Shown here: positions 34,345-45,659 of the stretch, piece by piece | Layout: the number at the start of each line of letters is the position of its first letter | Numbering within the stretch: position 1 is the stretch's first letter | DNA from: Erythrobasidium yunnanense | Taxonomy: Eukaryota > Basidiomycota > Cystobasidiomycetes > Erythrobasidiales > Erythrobasidiaceae | Reading direction: 5' to 3' | Assembly: GCA_001600175.1 (NCBI GenBank) | Contig: BCJC01000007.1 | Span: 620,001 to 684,000 of the forward strand | Length of the DNA stretch: 64,000 bases | Program-made: the position numbers and the translations under genes | The notes under the pieces: model-generated | Databases searched by the model: none | Told to the model about the DNA's origin: nothing | Seen by the model: only the letters and a program-made list of their open reading frames with translations

Positions 34345-35020
34345 CGAAAGAGGTTCTGAAGGATCCAGCTATGTTCGCAAGACTTTTCAAAAGTCTGAAG
34401 AATTGCAAGAAGGTGTTCAAACCGAGTGCGAACGAAGATAAGAGCGAAAACTCAGCGATCGCGAAGGTGTCTCAGCGTCTGACGATGTCCAAGTCTGTTT
34501 GGCGAGGCAGTGATATAGTTCTGTCTGACGAAAGCCACGATATGACCGCGGACACACTGACAAGTCAATAACATACACGAAGTAAATAAATCTATCAATC
34601 CAGCTCCGCCTGTCTCGAGAACCCTTTGCTCTCCGATGCTGTCCACGATACCTTCCCTCCTTACTCAGAGCCTCCTGCTGCGAGAAGACTTTTCGATGGA
34701 AATCAGAAGACACGCGAGTGCAGCAAGGCAGCCGGAACGGCTCCGAAGGACCGTGAGACAGGAGGTCGCGAACGACATCGACCTGATAGTCGACTCGTGC
34801 ATTGCTCATTCCATAAACGATTACATAAATTGCCAACATATTGTGTCTGTCCTGCTATGCCTCTGTCTTGACGATGAAAGGCCTTGGAGGACGATTAAAG
34901 GCAGCTGGACTAAGGAGTGAACCCTTTCTGAAGAGGTGGACCTAGACTGAGTAGCAGGGCAGTAGACAATCCAGTTACCGTTGCCGTCTGCAACATAGTA
35001 TAGGAGCCTTGTAAGGGCTG
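34345..35020. other. Divergent region, bHLH/unknown repeat protein
   Basis: Holds the upstream regions of two divergent genes. A 94-codon ATG-started plus-strand frame (34636-34920) has no recognised homology and no clear splice context; I leave it uncalled. Confidence 0.4.
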
Positions 35021-37012
35021 ATGGCTACGACAACCATGACGATGTCAGGAGCACCCAGCAGGTACGCTCAGAGCAGAAGTCGCCCTGCAGGTGCGTCTTG
35101 TCGCTGCGTATGGTCCACAAGGGTACTGACTCTACAGTCATCACAGCTTCATCCAGACGGTCAAGCTGTACCTCCATAGGTCTAGTACAATCGACGCCTG
35201 CACGTCGCAGCAGCACGACTTCCATCATCAATCCACAAGGCACACAAGCCCCCTCTACGTACCTGCTCAGCGATCAAGAAGCCTTTGCAGCAGCAAAGAC
35301 GAAAGATAGCATCTGGTCACGCCATGGAGCCAAGGACGCTCAGCATGAAAGTCAATCAGACCTGCTCGTGAAGCGAGTGACGGCTTTGAAATCGTCTCTG
35401 CAGGCGATTCGTACGGAGTATCAATTATGGCAGGCAAGAGTTGAAACCAATAATGCAGACACTATAACTACGAAGATCGATAAACTGGCGGTACAATTCG
35501 ACACCAGGAAGCTCACAGCCTTGGGGAGGCAAGCCCACACTGAGAGCGTGGCTTGCGCAAGATTGGCTGCTCAGTGGCTGATCGGCCGTACGAACCCTCA
35601 GAAGCAGAACTGGTACGCGAAGATAGGCCGCGTGCAGTCGGATTATCCCATATTGAAAGATGACGTAGAGGTCCTCCTCAAGGAGATACAGACTCATACA
35701 GCAGCGCGAGCTGCTCAACAAACAGGCCTAAAGCTGTTGAAGCCTGTGGTTGACCTGAAGGCATCTCTGCAAGCTATTCGAGAGGAGTATCAACTATGGC
35801 AAGTGACGGCTGTGCCAGACGAGGCCGACCCTCGGGTCAAGAAGATCGAGAAGCTGGCTATGCGGTTCGACATGAGCAAACTCGTAGCCATACACAAGCA
35901 AGGCAATGCCGAAAGTGCGGGGAAATCAGGTCGTGTACAAGCTGAGTATGCCAGCTTGAAGAAAGATACAGAGGTTTTGCTGAAGGAGATGCAGACATAT
36001 GCCATGGCGAGGCTAGTAAAGCAAACCGAATTAGAGAGGGTAAGCATTCTACCACCATTCCCGCTCCCAACCGCAAATATCCGCTGATCGAGCTACCTGA
36101 CCGACATGACAGCAAGAGCGACTGGAGCATATTAGGAAGAACATGCCACGGCCAGCCTTTCTGCCAGGGAAACCCAAATATAAGGCGCGCGACGGTAGCA
36201 GCAAGTACAAGCGACTGACTCACGAGCAGCTCTATGAACGTTTGGCATCCGATGACAAGCGTATCTACGTCAAAGGCGGCCTGTTCTACTTGTATACATC
36301 TCCTACAGCAGATCCAAATGACAACAGACTGGATTCAGATTCGCCCTGGCATGTTCGGATGGTGAAAGCCGGTACCACTATACAGATCAAGCAGGGTGAT
36401 TCTGGCTATACCCTGGATCTTTTGCGTAACGGTCAATGGTGTGTGCGTTACATCGAAGTCTACGACCACCAAGATCCGGGCTGGCTGGCTGAGGTCGTCC
36501 CTATCCAATCGCTGCACTACGATAACATCATCCCCAAACCTCCCCGCTGCGGTCCATATACAGATGAAGCGTATTATCGGAGAAGATGGTCCGCAACAAT
36601 GAACGAAGCACCTCCCGAATGGGCGGATAACGACGAGAACAATGAAGAGCCCCCGCCTGCTTATACTCCTGAATATACGGAAGGTCTGTATAAGAAACTT
36701 TTCGACCGCGCCAAGCGGGCACGCCTTGTGAAGTTAGGACGGCTGTGCCACCTTGAGGACGTGGTATATCCAGCACGACGCAAAGCTGCTGTAAGAAGAG
36801 TGGAGCGCATCCGCTGTAGGAAGCTAGGACGGCTTGCTCATATTGCTGATTTGGTCGACCCAGTGGTAAAACAAGACAAGATTGACCGGGAGGAGCATCA
36901 AAAGCTACAGGAGCAGTATGAGCAACTCGAGATAGAGGAATATTGGAAAAAGAAGGCTGAGAGGAAAGCTGCAAGAGAGCGCAGAACATCACAGCAATCA
37001 GGCCGAACGTAG
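35021..37012 (+). CDS. Unknown protein with two internal repeats and a charged C-terminus
   Basis: Three exons (35021-35090, 35138-36039, 36113-37012) give 623 residues, starting MATTTMTMSGAPSRYAQ. The N-terminal 80 residues are Ser/Thr-rich. Two homologous helical units follow: LKSSLQAIRTEYQLWQ, KIDKLAVQFDTRKLTALGRQ, VEVLLKEIQTHTAARAAQQT; and LKASLQAIREEYQLWQ, KIEKLAMRFDMSKLVAIHKQ, TEVLLKEMQTYAMARLVKQT. After the second intron comes MPRPAFLPGKPKY, a Tyr/Trp-containing region (LYKKLFDRAKRARLVKLG), and a basic coiled-coil end KKKAERKAARERR. I do not recognise the family. The second intron removes an in-frame stop and is well supported by GTAAGC, CTGAC and ACAG. Confidence 0.65.
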
Positions 37013-37857
37013 CCTATCGGGCGTCTGGGATCCTGCAGATCCCGCGAAACCGGACGCAAAGCAATGCCGCCTCAAGACGCTTTAACAAGCATCGGCGTAT
37101 CACACAGCCACATTGAAGCAGTGTGACTGAAACATGTCAAGATTACCTTGAGACGCTGCATCGCTGGCCATGCGAGGCGATTGGCGGCAAACCGCTAAGA
37201 TAGATAGGCTGGTTCCGGCGCATATACTGTAATACAAGTACCGAGCCAAGCCAGAATAGAATTCAGATGCTTTTTTGCCAGTAAACAGGGGCGTGTCGCG
37301 TGCCAAAACGCAGGATTTCCAAGCTGCTAGCCGACGATGTGAATACTTGTATGAAAGTAGAGTAGCTCACTCTTATCTTATCTCAGCTGATCTGTGTATT
37401 TGTCATGATTTGGAATCCTCCACTCGACATGGACAGAGCGGCTCGATCGACGTTGAACAGACAAACATGGTGTTGCGTAGGTGTGTCGTATTTGCTCGAC
37501 GGCCCCGGACGAGCGGCGGGGCGGCCTTTTGGGAAAAGCTCTCTCTGCGGTGCTGCATGGGATCGCTTGGGATTGCCCTCTCTCTCATCGCGACCCAGTT
37601 ATTGTTACGGCGGGCCTTTTTGGCTTCCAAATCATCCAAGAATCAGAGCGACATCGACGGCGATTGTCGCTAGAGTTTGAGGCCGTGTTGCGAAGCTGCC
37701 ATCTCCGGCTACCTTCTGGATCAGGTGACAGCCTTTTGAGCTGGGCCTGTCCGAAGTCGCTGCAAGAACATACTATACTCTGGACATCAACATACCTGCT
37801 CGCAGATGAGCTTGCAGTGTTTCGCGTTTAGATTGTGACAAGGCAAGAAACAGCCAG
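37013..37857. other. Intergenic and probable 5' leader before the DUF1752 gene
   Basis: 845 nt on the plus strand. Overlapping short frames exist in several phases but none has conserved features. I interpret it as promoter plus a long leader. Confidence 0.4.
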
Positions 37858-40800
37858 ATGATGGACGGATCAAAGGCCTATCCCACTACGCCGGTCCTCA
37901 AGCTCGATGTCGACAAGATAGCAGCTATCAGCACAGGAGGGCCTCAGGGCTTATCCTACATGTGGACAGGTAAGGCAATCACCGCCGTAGTCTCCATTCG
38001 ACCGCTTGCGCTAACTTCCCGGGTATATCTGGTCAGTCTTCAGCAAGTGCAGAGAGAGCATAGCAGACGGTCAACGACTAGAGAATCTGAGCTGGCGACT
38101 GTGGTATGAAGACCTTCGTGTCGGCGCTGGGTGCGTCGTGCACATGTCGCGCAAACCCCTGTTCCAGCGAGCTGACGATCTCTCGGTGATCTCTATACGT
38201 TCTTTGGACAACAGGAGACGATCACCAGCCGTCAGCGAAAGCGACAGTGAGACCGAAACCGCAGATGGAAGCGCTCTCAGCGACCTCAGCGACGTTGAAG
38301 AAGTCGACGAAGAACCGGCTGCTCAGCTATCACCTTCGCATCAGGCTCGCACAGCTCCAGAAATGCCGAATACTACCACAAACGTTCAAGATGCTGAAGA
38401 TGTCGCAATCGGAACGCCATCTGGGTGGTCAGACATCGTTGCTCAACGCGATCGACCATCGTCCAACACCTTCTCGAGCCAATCTCAAGATGCGGCGCGG
38501 ATGTCTCGGAGCAGTGCACAAGATGAGATGCAGAGTACAGGAAGCGAATCTCATCTCATGCGGCCGAAAGCCGTCGCGGCCTTAGGTGGATCCCCTCATA
38601 GATTCCCCCCAAACCAAAGGAGGTCCTCGGCACCGGCACCCAACGACCGCACAGCCTTCACTACCACTTCATCTTCATCTCAATATTCAGTCAATGGCAA
38701 TGACAAGCCGACCTCCGCATCTGCAAACAAGCGTCAGCATCGTGCTTCGACCTGCACTACAGACGCAAAGTATGGCTGTCGCATTCGCACCCACTCTTCT
38801 CTTACTCCCATCTCCCTCAAGTCCATCATAGCAGAAGTCTTGCCTATAGACTTCAAGTCAGCGCCTTCTCCTACCACAAGCTGCATAGCAAAAGCCTTCT
38901 CTTCAACCAACATCGCTCGCAAGCTGCCATCGACATCTGCAACTACGCAGTCCGCAAGACTATCTCCCGAGATCACAACTTCCCCTACCTTGCCGATATC
39001 ACCCAGACTTACAGCCATCACGGAGTCATCACAATCGACACCTCGGGCAGCTGCCGTTCCCCCGAGGAACCCTCTTGACACTTACCTTGTATCTCCACTC
39101 GTACCTCCATCGTCAACATCACCTCTGGCATCAAGCAGTATGCAAGGGCAGTCAGCCCCGCCGGAAGCTGCAGAGGCCGCTCCCTCCGCTCCTCCAGCGA
39201 GACCTATCACATCTCCTACGCAAAGCATCTTGAAACGACCTTCTTCAGCTCTATCTACCAACTCCTCGAACAAAGTCCCTTCCATCAAGTCCGAAAGGTC
39301 TTTCATCTCTTCTTCCACTTCGGCAGCGAGGTCAGATCTTGCTGTAGACCCCGTCTTCTCGCCCAATACACGGACGAGTGCGCTTGCTGTCAAGGAACCT
39401 CCGAATACTGCTTCAGCACCTCAGACTATCGTATCTCCTCCTTCTGCATCGACAATAGCTCTACCGCACAGCGAAGGTGGCGAAAAGCCTGCAGCTTCGC
39501 AACCTCCGCGAACTGCTTCCTCGTCTAAGATCAACAAAACCAGCTTGAACAGGGTAGCTTCGTCGAGCCGCTTACAGCAACGCTTAGGTGTACCGCGAAC
39601 TCAGAGCGCTAAGTCAGTCAGGATCTTGGAGAGCCCGACAAACGAGGATGGGCCGTCGTCTAGCTCATCAGCAGGGTCTGCATTCAGCAATACTGCTGCG
39701 AAGGATGACGCTGGTACAGCCAAGAAGGGTGGTCTGAAGAAGAAGGGCGGATCGAGCAGCCGCTTGGCGACCAAGGTGTTCAGGACATCTAGCAGCTCAA
39801 AGCTGTCGAAGCACCATAGGACTCATAGTAGCGGCTCTTTAGCCAACCGATCAACCGCATCTAAAGAAGCGCTGCCTGCGGAGATCATTCGTGAAGATGC
39901 TCATCAAGAGGATCAAATGCCGGATGTCAAGTCGATAGACTACGCGGAAGCAAGCAGTACTGCTTCCACTAAACCGCTCGATATCGGACGCTCAGCCTCC
40001 GCGGCTTCCATACAGACTTCCAGCCATGGCGGTAGCAGACCCATCGCAGCGCAGTCGCAGCAGCAAGAGACGGTTCCCATCACGGCAGCTTCGATGCAAG
40101 CTGCAGCCAATGCTGTGCCTCAGCCTCCTCCTTCATCTCCAGCTTCACCTGTAGTGCAGATACCGGCCTCGGTCGTTCTTCCACGCCAGCCATATCCCTC
40201 GCCTTCCGATGCCAGATACGGCAGACTATCTTCTACGCGCAGGCCCGTTTCTCCACCTTCTATCACCGAAGATCCTAACGGAGAGTCATCATCGGCTCAG
40301 GCCAAGGAGCCTGTTGCTGGACCAAGTCGAGCGGTTCAGGCATCGACTCGCGCGACACCTATTGAGCCTCCTTCTGTCACTGTACTGGGGAAGGACCCTT
40401 CGCCTCCTGCTCGTGTAGCGCCGGTAGCTCAGCAGAGGAAGAAGAACAACATGTTCTTCCTCTCTAGTCCGACCACCGACTCGGACGATGAAAGCTTCGG
40501 ACGATCTCAAGACCGTAACAGAAGAGTCAATAAACCGTCACCTATGTCGCCTACGGTCGCACCAACAGAGAAGGCAGAAGGCGTATCTAGACAGCAACGG
40601 CCCGAACAGACCCAAGCTGCTCAACCGAAGATCGTGGAGCCTCCTGAGCACAGTGATGAGGACGATGATGAAGATGACGAGTCTGACTGGTCAAGCGATA
40701 TCAGCGAGTCCTCCGAAGACCCGAAGCTTGCAGCGGTCAAGCGAGAGGACGAAAGACAGCGTGACCTATTCGCGAAACGCGTACCTTCGCAGATCAATGT

Positions 40801-41638
40801 CAGCGGCGGTCTGCTAAGTCAAATGCTTCATCCGGAAGATTATCCTCGAGGTCATGCCAATCTGCCCGCACATCTTCGCAACAATAAATCAGCAGTCGAG
40901 TTAGCTCGTGCTAGACCTTCGGGTCAGCTGCAAGGTCTAGACAAGCAAAGTGCAACCAATTCGGAACTCACAGTCACTGGCATGCATGCCTCCAAGTCAA
41001 CAGCGGTGCTGTCAGCTATGAACAGGCCTAATCTGAAGCCTACTGCTTCAGGGAATCAGCTTTCTAGGCTGAGATTGGGCGGCAAGCCTAGCGGTGTAGA
41101 GCTCGAAAGCAGTGATGAGGAAGATGACGAGAACGATGAGGGTGGGAAAGGGGAGTTTACGCCTAGTCAACGCGTCAAACTGGCCAGCTTGATGCATAAG
41201 CGTGCTCCAAACAATGTCAAGAAAGCAGCTGCATCGTCTACAAGCGTCGTTGAGGACAGCGTACAGTTTCAGCCAGCTCCACTGGCTGCCTTCTCGCCTC
41301 GGACGACAAGGAGGAACATGCTGGCTACAGAGTTGACAGAGTCGCTGCGCATCAACATGATACTGGAAAGGCAGAGTCGACAACGATTAATGGGATCGGG
41401 TGCGAATGGCAATGCTGTTGCTGCCGCCAGCAATCAGCTTCTCAGCAAGCAAGGGCAACCGGGATCGGAGCCTTCGCAAAGACCTCAAGTGCTACGCGGC
41501 TCTTCGAGGTTCAATGAGCAAAGCGTTCCGCAACACGCTGCTAGGCCATCTATAGGCGGTCAACGATCCCATAGCGACCCGCCTACACAGCAACCACCGC
41601 AACAGGAGTACTACTCTCCCGGCTTTCATCATGTGTAA
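37858..41638 (+). CDS. DUF1752 (NreA/GATA-associated) regulatory protein
   Basis: Two exons (37858-37969, 38037-41638) give 1237 residues. Residues 10-75 form a DUF1752 region: KLDVDKIAAI, then across the intron VFSKCRESIADGQRLENLSW and RLWYED. This block is found at the N-terminus of fungal nitrogen regulators and related TOR-pathway proteins. The middle is a very long Ser/Thr/Pro-rich disordered stretch. The C-terminal third has conserved short motifs typical of the companion domain (DUF3295-like): MFFLSSPTTDSDDE, acidic DEDDDEDDESDWSSD, FAKRVPSQINVSGGLLSQML, SKSTAVLSAMNR, and TRRNMLATELTESLRINMIL followed by ERQSRQRL. No GATA finger is present. A role in nitrogen/TOR signalling is inferred from the family. 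Confidence 0.78.
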
Positions 41639-42757
41639 GCCCAGTTTGTCGTCTGTCTGAATTCCAAGAGGCTGAACTATAGCTACCTTCAGCGGCTGGT
41701 AACCACCGATCTATACTATAACAAACAATGCAAATCTTGCCGTCATCTCAATACCTTGACAGGCTTGGCAAGCATACTCGATGAAAACACACATAACGTT
41801 CATCAACATGCAGAAGTTTCTATCCCCTCAAGGTGTATGTACAATAAAAAAACGCAGAAGCGCAAAAGCAAACACGCAAGATATGACAAGTCTTTACGGG
41901 GTGAAAGGTTGGGGAAGTAGGAATTGTTCCATGTAGCAGAGATCGAGATTGGATGGGGCAGACAATACCGGTGCAGGCCACCTCTTTCATCGGAAGACGG
42001 AGCTTAGGGAGTACTCGCAGCCACGTCCTAAGTCGTTCAGTGTGTAACTTCGAACATTCACGTAGGTCTGTCGTCGATCTTTGTAGTATCCATCTTATCC
42101 TGTACCATCATGGAGAAGTTCAAGCTAATAGGGTATCAAGAGGGAAATGCAGTGCATGCAAATCGTTGTGATTGATGCAATAGGAAAGTAATGGACTCTA
42201 CAACAAGATCCTTCAACGTTTCTTTGGCGCTTCTCTTCTGCTTCCTTCCACGGCTCTAATCAAGCTTTGCAGTCACGACCCTCGCGCTACACGCTATGAA
42301 CGTACATATGGGTATCGCAGAGATATCCTGCAGATGCGCTGCCTCGAATATCAAAGGCTATCGGTTCTCGAAGTCGACTGTCTCGCCAACGCAAGCTGCT
42401 TGCAGCAGGATAAAGGCAGCAATAGCGCACAAGAATCAAGATTGCTAATTCTACCCGTTGCACGATGCTCCCATGCTGACATTCCTGCTGAAAGAGCGAT
42501 TCTTGTACCGACCAGCTCGCATACTCGAGCTTGGACTGGAAGATCCGCGAGAATGCAAGCTAGCGCTGGCGATGCTCTCAAGCTCGCTCGCACGCACACC
42601 GTTCCCTTCCCTTTTGCGATGATCTACCACCCAACAGCTTAAAAGCTGAGCCTCCTAGAGCCGTGCAGTCGACCCGCCAAACCAGCATCGCAAGTCTCTG
42701 CGGCTACGATCAACTCGGCTCTCTGCCTATTCAGACTGCTCGCATTCTCGTCACACT
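41639..42757. other. Intergenic region with possible upstream open frame
   Basis: The first part is the 3' UTR of the DUF1752 gene, with AATAAAAAAA near 41845. The second part leads into the membrane-protein gene. A 102-codon ATG-started plus-strand frame (42334-42642) has no recognised features and may be an upstream open frame or chance. Confidence 0.4.
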
Positions 42758-45432
42758 ATGCAGCACGTTACTCGGCACCGTCTATGGTCGCGAATGTCAA
42801 CGGAGGACGAGGCAGCTTTCCCTACTATGACCATCAAAGTGCGCTCGAAAGCAATGAAGCTTTCTGAGGACGACAGCGACGATGAAGACGAAGACTCGGT
42901 GGATGCTGGCAGCAAGTCTTCCTCTCGTGCTGCTAAAGCGACTACCACCCGTCGGCGTAAGGTCAACTCGACTACACGTATCTCATCCTCCTTCCTATAC
43001 GCAAGTGCTGGTCCTCCTATCGCAGCAAGCGCCGTCGGCTCCACCCTTCTAGTGGAAGAGGCAGCCCAAACATCTTCAGCTACACCGATAGCAGAAGCCA
43101 GTGGCTCGACGATGTCCAAGGGCGCTGTAATGGGTATCATAGCTGGCGTTGCCGCCCTTGTGCTGGCCCTGCTACTCTCTGGGGTAATCATCTGGTACCG
43201 GAGGAAGCGCCGACAGGGTTCGCGTGGTGAAGCGAAGGTAATGAACGATGCAGGAGATATTTTCGGTGACGATATTGGATCCAGAAAGCTCCAAGGAGGC
43301 AAAGGTTCTCGTCACTCTACCACTAGCAAGAATGAGAACCCATTCTCCATCGGCGAAAAGGACGCCATGTCGACCACATCTTCCATCGTTTCGCTTAACA
43401 AGCTAGAGAAGAGCGCCCAATTGGATGCAGAGAAAACCGACCCCGCAGCTATTCGCACGCCAGTCATACCAAGCTCCTTCCCGTCGGACGACTTAAACAA
43501 AGTCCAGCTTACCCCGTCTCATCCAAACTATATACCTGCTCGCCCACCTCGCCCTCATCAGCAAAATTTGTTCGACTCGTCGCCGGTCAAGTCATTTCAG
43601 CACAATCTGCCCAATATGACGCCTAAGCATGCAAGCAAGGCGTCTGAAGCTGGCATGAGCACTTATCAGCGCAATCTCGTGGCTTTGACCTCATCTATGG
43701 CTTTCGACAGTCCGCCTGTGCTGCAAAGCACCTTCCGACCTATCCCTCGACCCGAAGATTCGCCATTCGCAGACATGCATGCCGTCAACCCAATCACTCG
43801 CAAGCCGTCCCTAGCTAGAAACATGAAGAAAGATACTATAGTCGTGCGTCAGAATACAGACTGCACAAAAGGGAAGTAGAGCTGATTAAACTTGTTCATC
43901 AGGGATTTGCCGAGAGCTACGGGGATCTGTACAGTCAGAGCGAACCCGTTCCAGTACAGCCGCTATATATACGGTCTACACAAACGGATAATGCGCGCCC
44001 GCTTGGCCTGGCGATAGATGCTGTACAAGATGATCACATCAAGGCAAGCCCTCTCAAGTCAGTGTCACCTGACCGATAGTAATGTTTATTAGATTAGCTA
44101 ACATACTCAATATTCAGGTTGGACAACAAGTACGGCATATCCCGAACACCTGAACTTCCTCCTACTCTTGAACTCGGAATGCCAGCTCGGTCTATATCCG
44201 CGAGCATGCAAGATCTCGAGAGTGCGCTGGAGGCTTTCGATTACGACGGCCGTGCACCAGCATCGAAGGCCGACTCTAACTTAAACCCAGCTTCAACTGC
44301 TGCTCACAAGACAGAAGTAGTCGCGCACTCATTACTGCCAGTCTTGGGGAATCGCGCACCCAACCGTGCCCTACACATACCAGATGTTCCGAAACGAGAT
44401 GAAGGGAAATCGGGAGCTCGCTCGAGTTATAGGATAACCCGTCCCGGAGCAGGTGTTGGAGTGGGTTCCGCCCTCGTCAGCAATGTCATGAGCATTCACT
44501 CGACTGTTGGAGACATAGGCGACATGACGAACCTTCAGCCAAAGCTTACGGCTTCCTCTACAAGTCCCAACCTTTCCACTCTCGCCTCCGTTAATGCGTA
44601 CCTGGCCGAGTCTAGAAGGGCCGGTCTGCCCAAGTCCACCAGCTCACCATCACTCTCAGACAAGAGGAAGAGCACAATACAGTCAACAAGGAAGAGCAAC
44701 AGATTTTCGATCAGCGATGAAAGTCTGGATAAATCGCGAAGAGCTAGCATTCTCACAACCACTACTACGAATGCCGACGTCGAGACACTGAATGGCACGT
44801 CGGAGCATCCCTTCTCTCTCGAAGAGGATGCGAGACTTGCGAGAGCGATCTCGCTCAACCGCATCAACAGAGACGCGTCACCCAACAAGCAGCGACAGAG
44901 AGCATCTTCCGTCAGTCAAGTGCAGGGCGGAGGACGCTCACTGCGATCAAGAACCTCGACAGCATACGGTGGCCAGCTGCCTCCTACACCACAGCCAGAC
45001 TTTATGCACGATAGGCGCTCGCGAACGATGACGACAGATAGCGAGGCCGTATTTGCTCTGGGAGCTACTATGTTGGCAGCTTTCCCAGACACTCCTCCCA
45101 GCTTTCCTTCGTACCTTCGCTCGCCAGATCTCCGAGTTCTACCGCCTAGTCCAAGCCTACATTCCAGCGCTTCGACCGACTTTAACGCAAGGCAAGAAGG
45201 GGGCCTTATGTCCGCCTCACAATTGGCGGAGAAAGGCTTCATACCACTCTCGCAGATGTCCTTGCAGGGCAACAAGCACGATAAGCGTAAGTCTGCCGTC
45301 AGCGCAAATCGATGTACGATAGCTAAGTTTCATTGAGGTTCCTCAGACTATCGTTCACCTATAGATTCTATCGTAGGTGTCTTCGAGTACGATGATAATC
45401 GACAAGGCAGCTTACATGGTCAGAAGCGCTAG
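42758..45432 (+). CDS. Single-pass membrane protein with long Ser-rich cytoplasmic tail
   Basis: Four exons (42758-43843, 43903-44057, 44118-45286, 45338-45432), 834 residues. Residues 1-120 are polar with an acidic DDSDDEDEDS run. One membrane segment at about 123-147 (MGIIAGVAALVLALLLSGVI) is followed by the stop-transfer YRRKRR. The rest is a 680-residue cytoplasmic-like tail rich in Ser, Pro and Asn with NPFSIGEKD, PPRPHQQNLF and DMPPTPxPDF-type pieces. The layout is that of fungal cortex proteins such as Skg6/Axl2/Mid2-like sensors, but no sequence family is recognised. There is no N-terminal signal peptide in this frame; the first ATG is used and a further 5' exon cannot be excluded. 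The last exon ends SLHGQKR. Confidence 0.7.
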
Positions 45433-45659
45433 GCCACTTTGACTACGGTTTCATTAGTATATTGCATTGATAGATCTGCATCACCTTTGTAAGGATTAGA
45501 CTAGTCTGCTTAGGAACCTTTCTCATCCCTAATCGTTTTCTGAACCGTACTACTCCGTCAAATAATCGCCTGCGCTGAAGCTTGCTGGGTACGATTGCCA
45601 ACCCAAGAGAGACATTGGACTTGCTCACCAAGCTTTGCGAACAGACTCAAGCTGCGTTG

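Noticed and set aside
34371-34571. 66-codon Lys/Ser-rich plus-strand frame beside the bHLH gene
   Set aside because: Chance-length frame in a promoter region without recognised features.
42334-42642. 102-codon plus-strand frame as a separate gene
   Set aside because: No homology, low-complexity start and position just upstream of another gene; more likely leader sequence or an upstream open frame.
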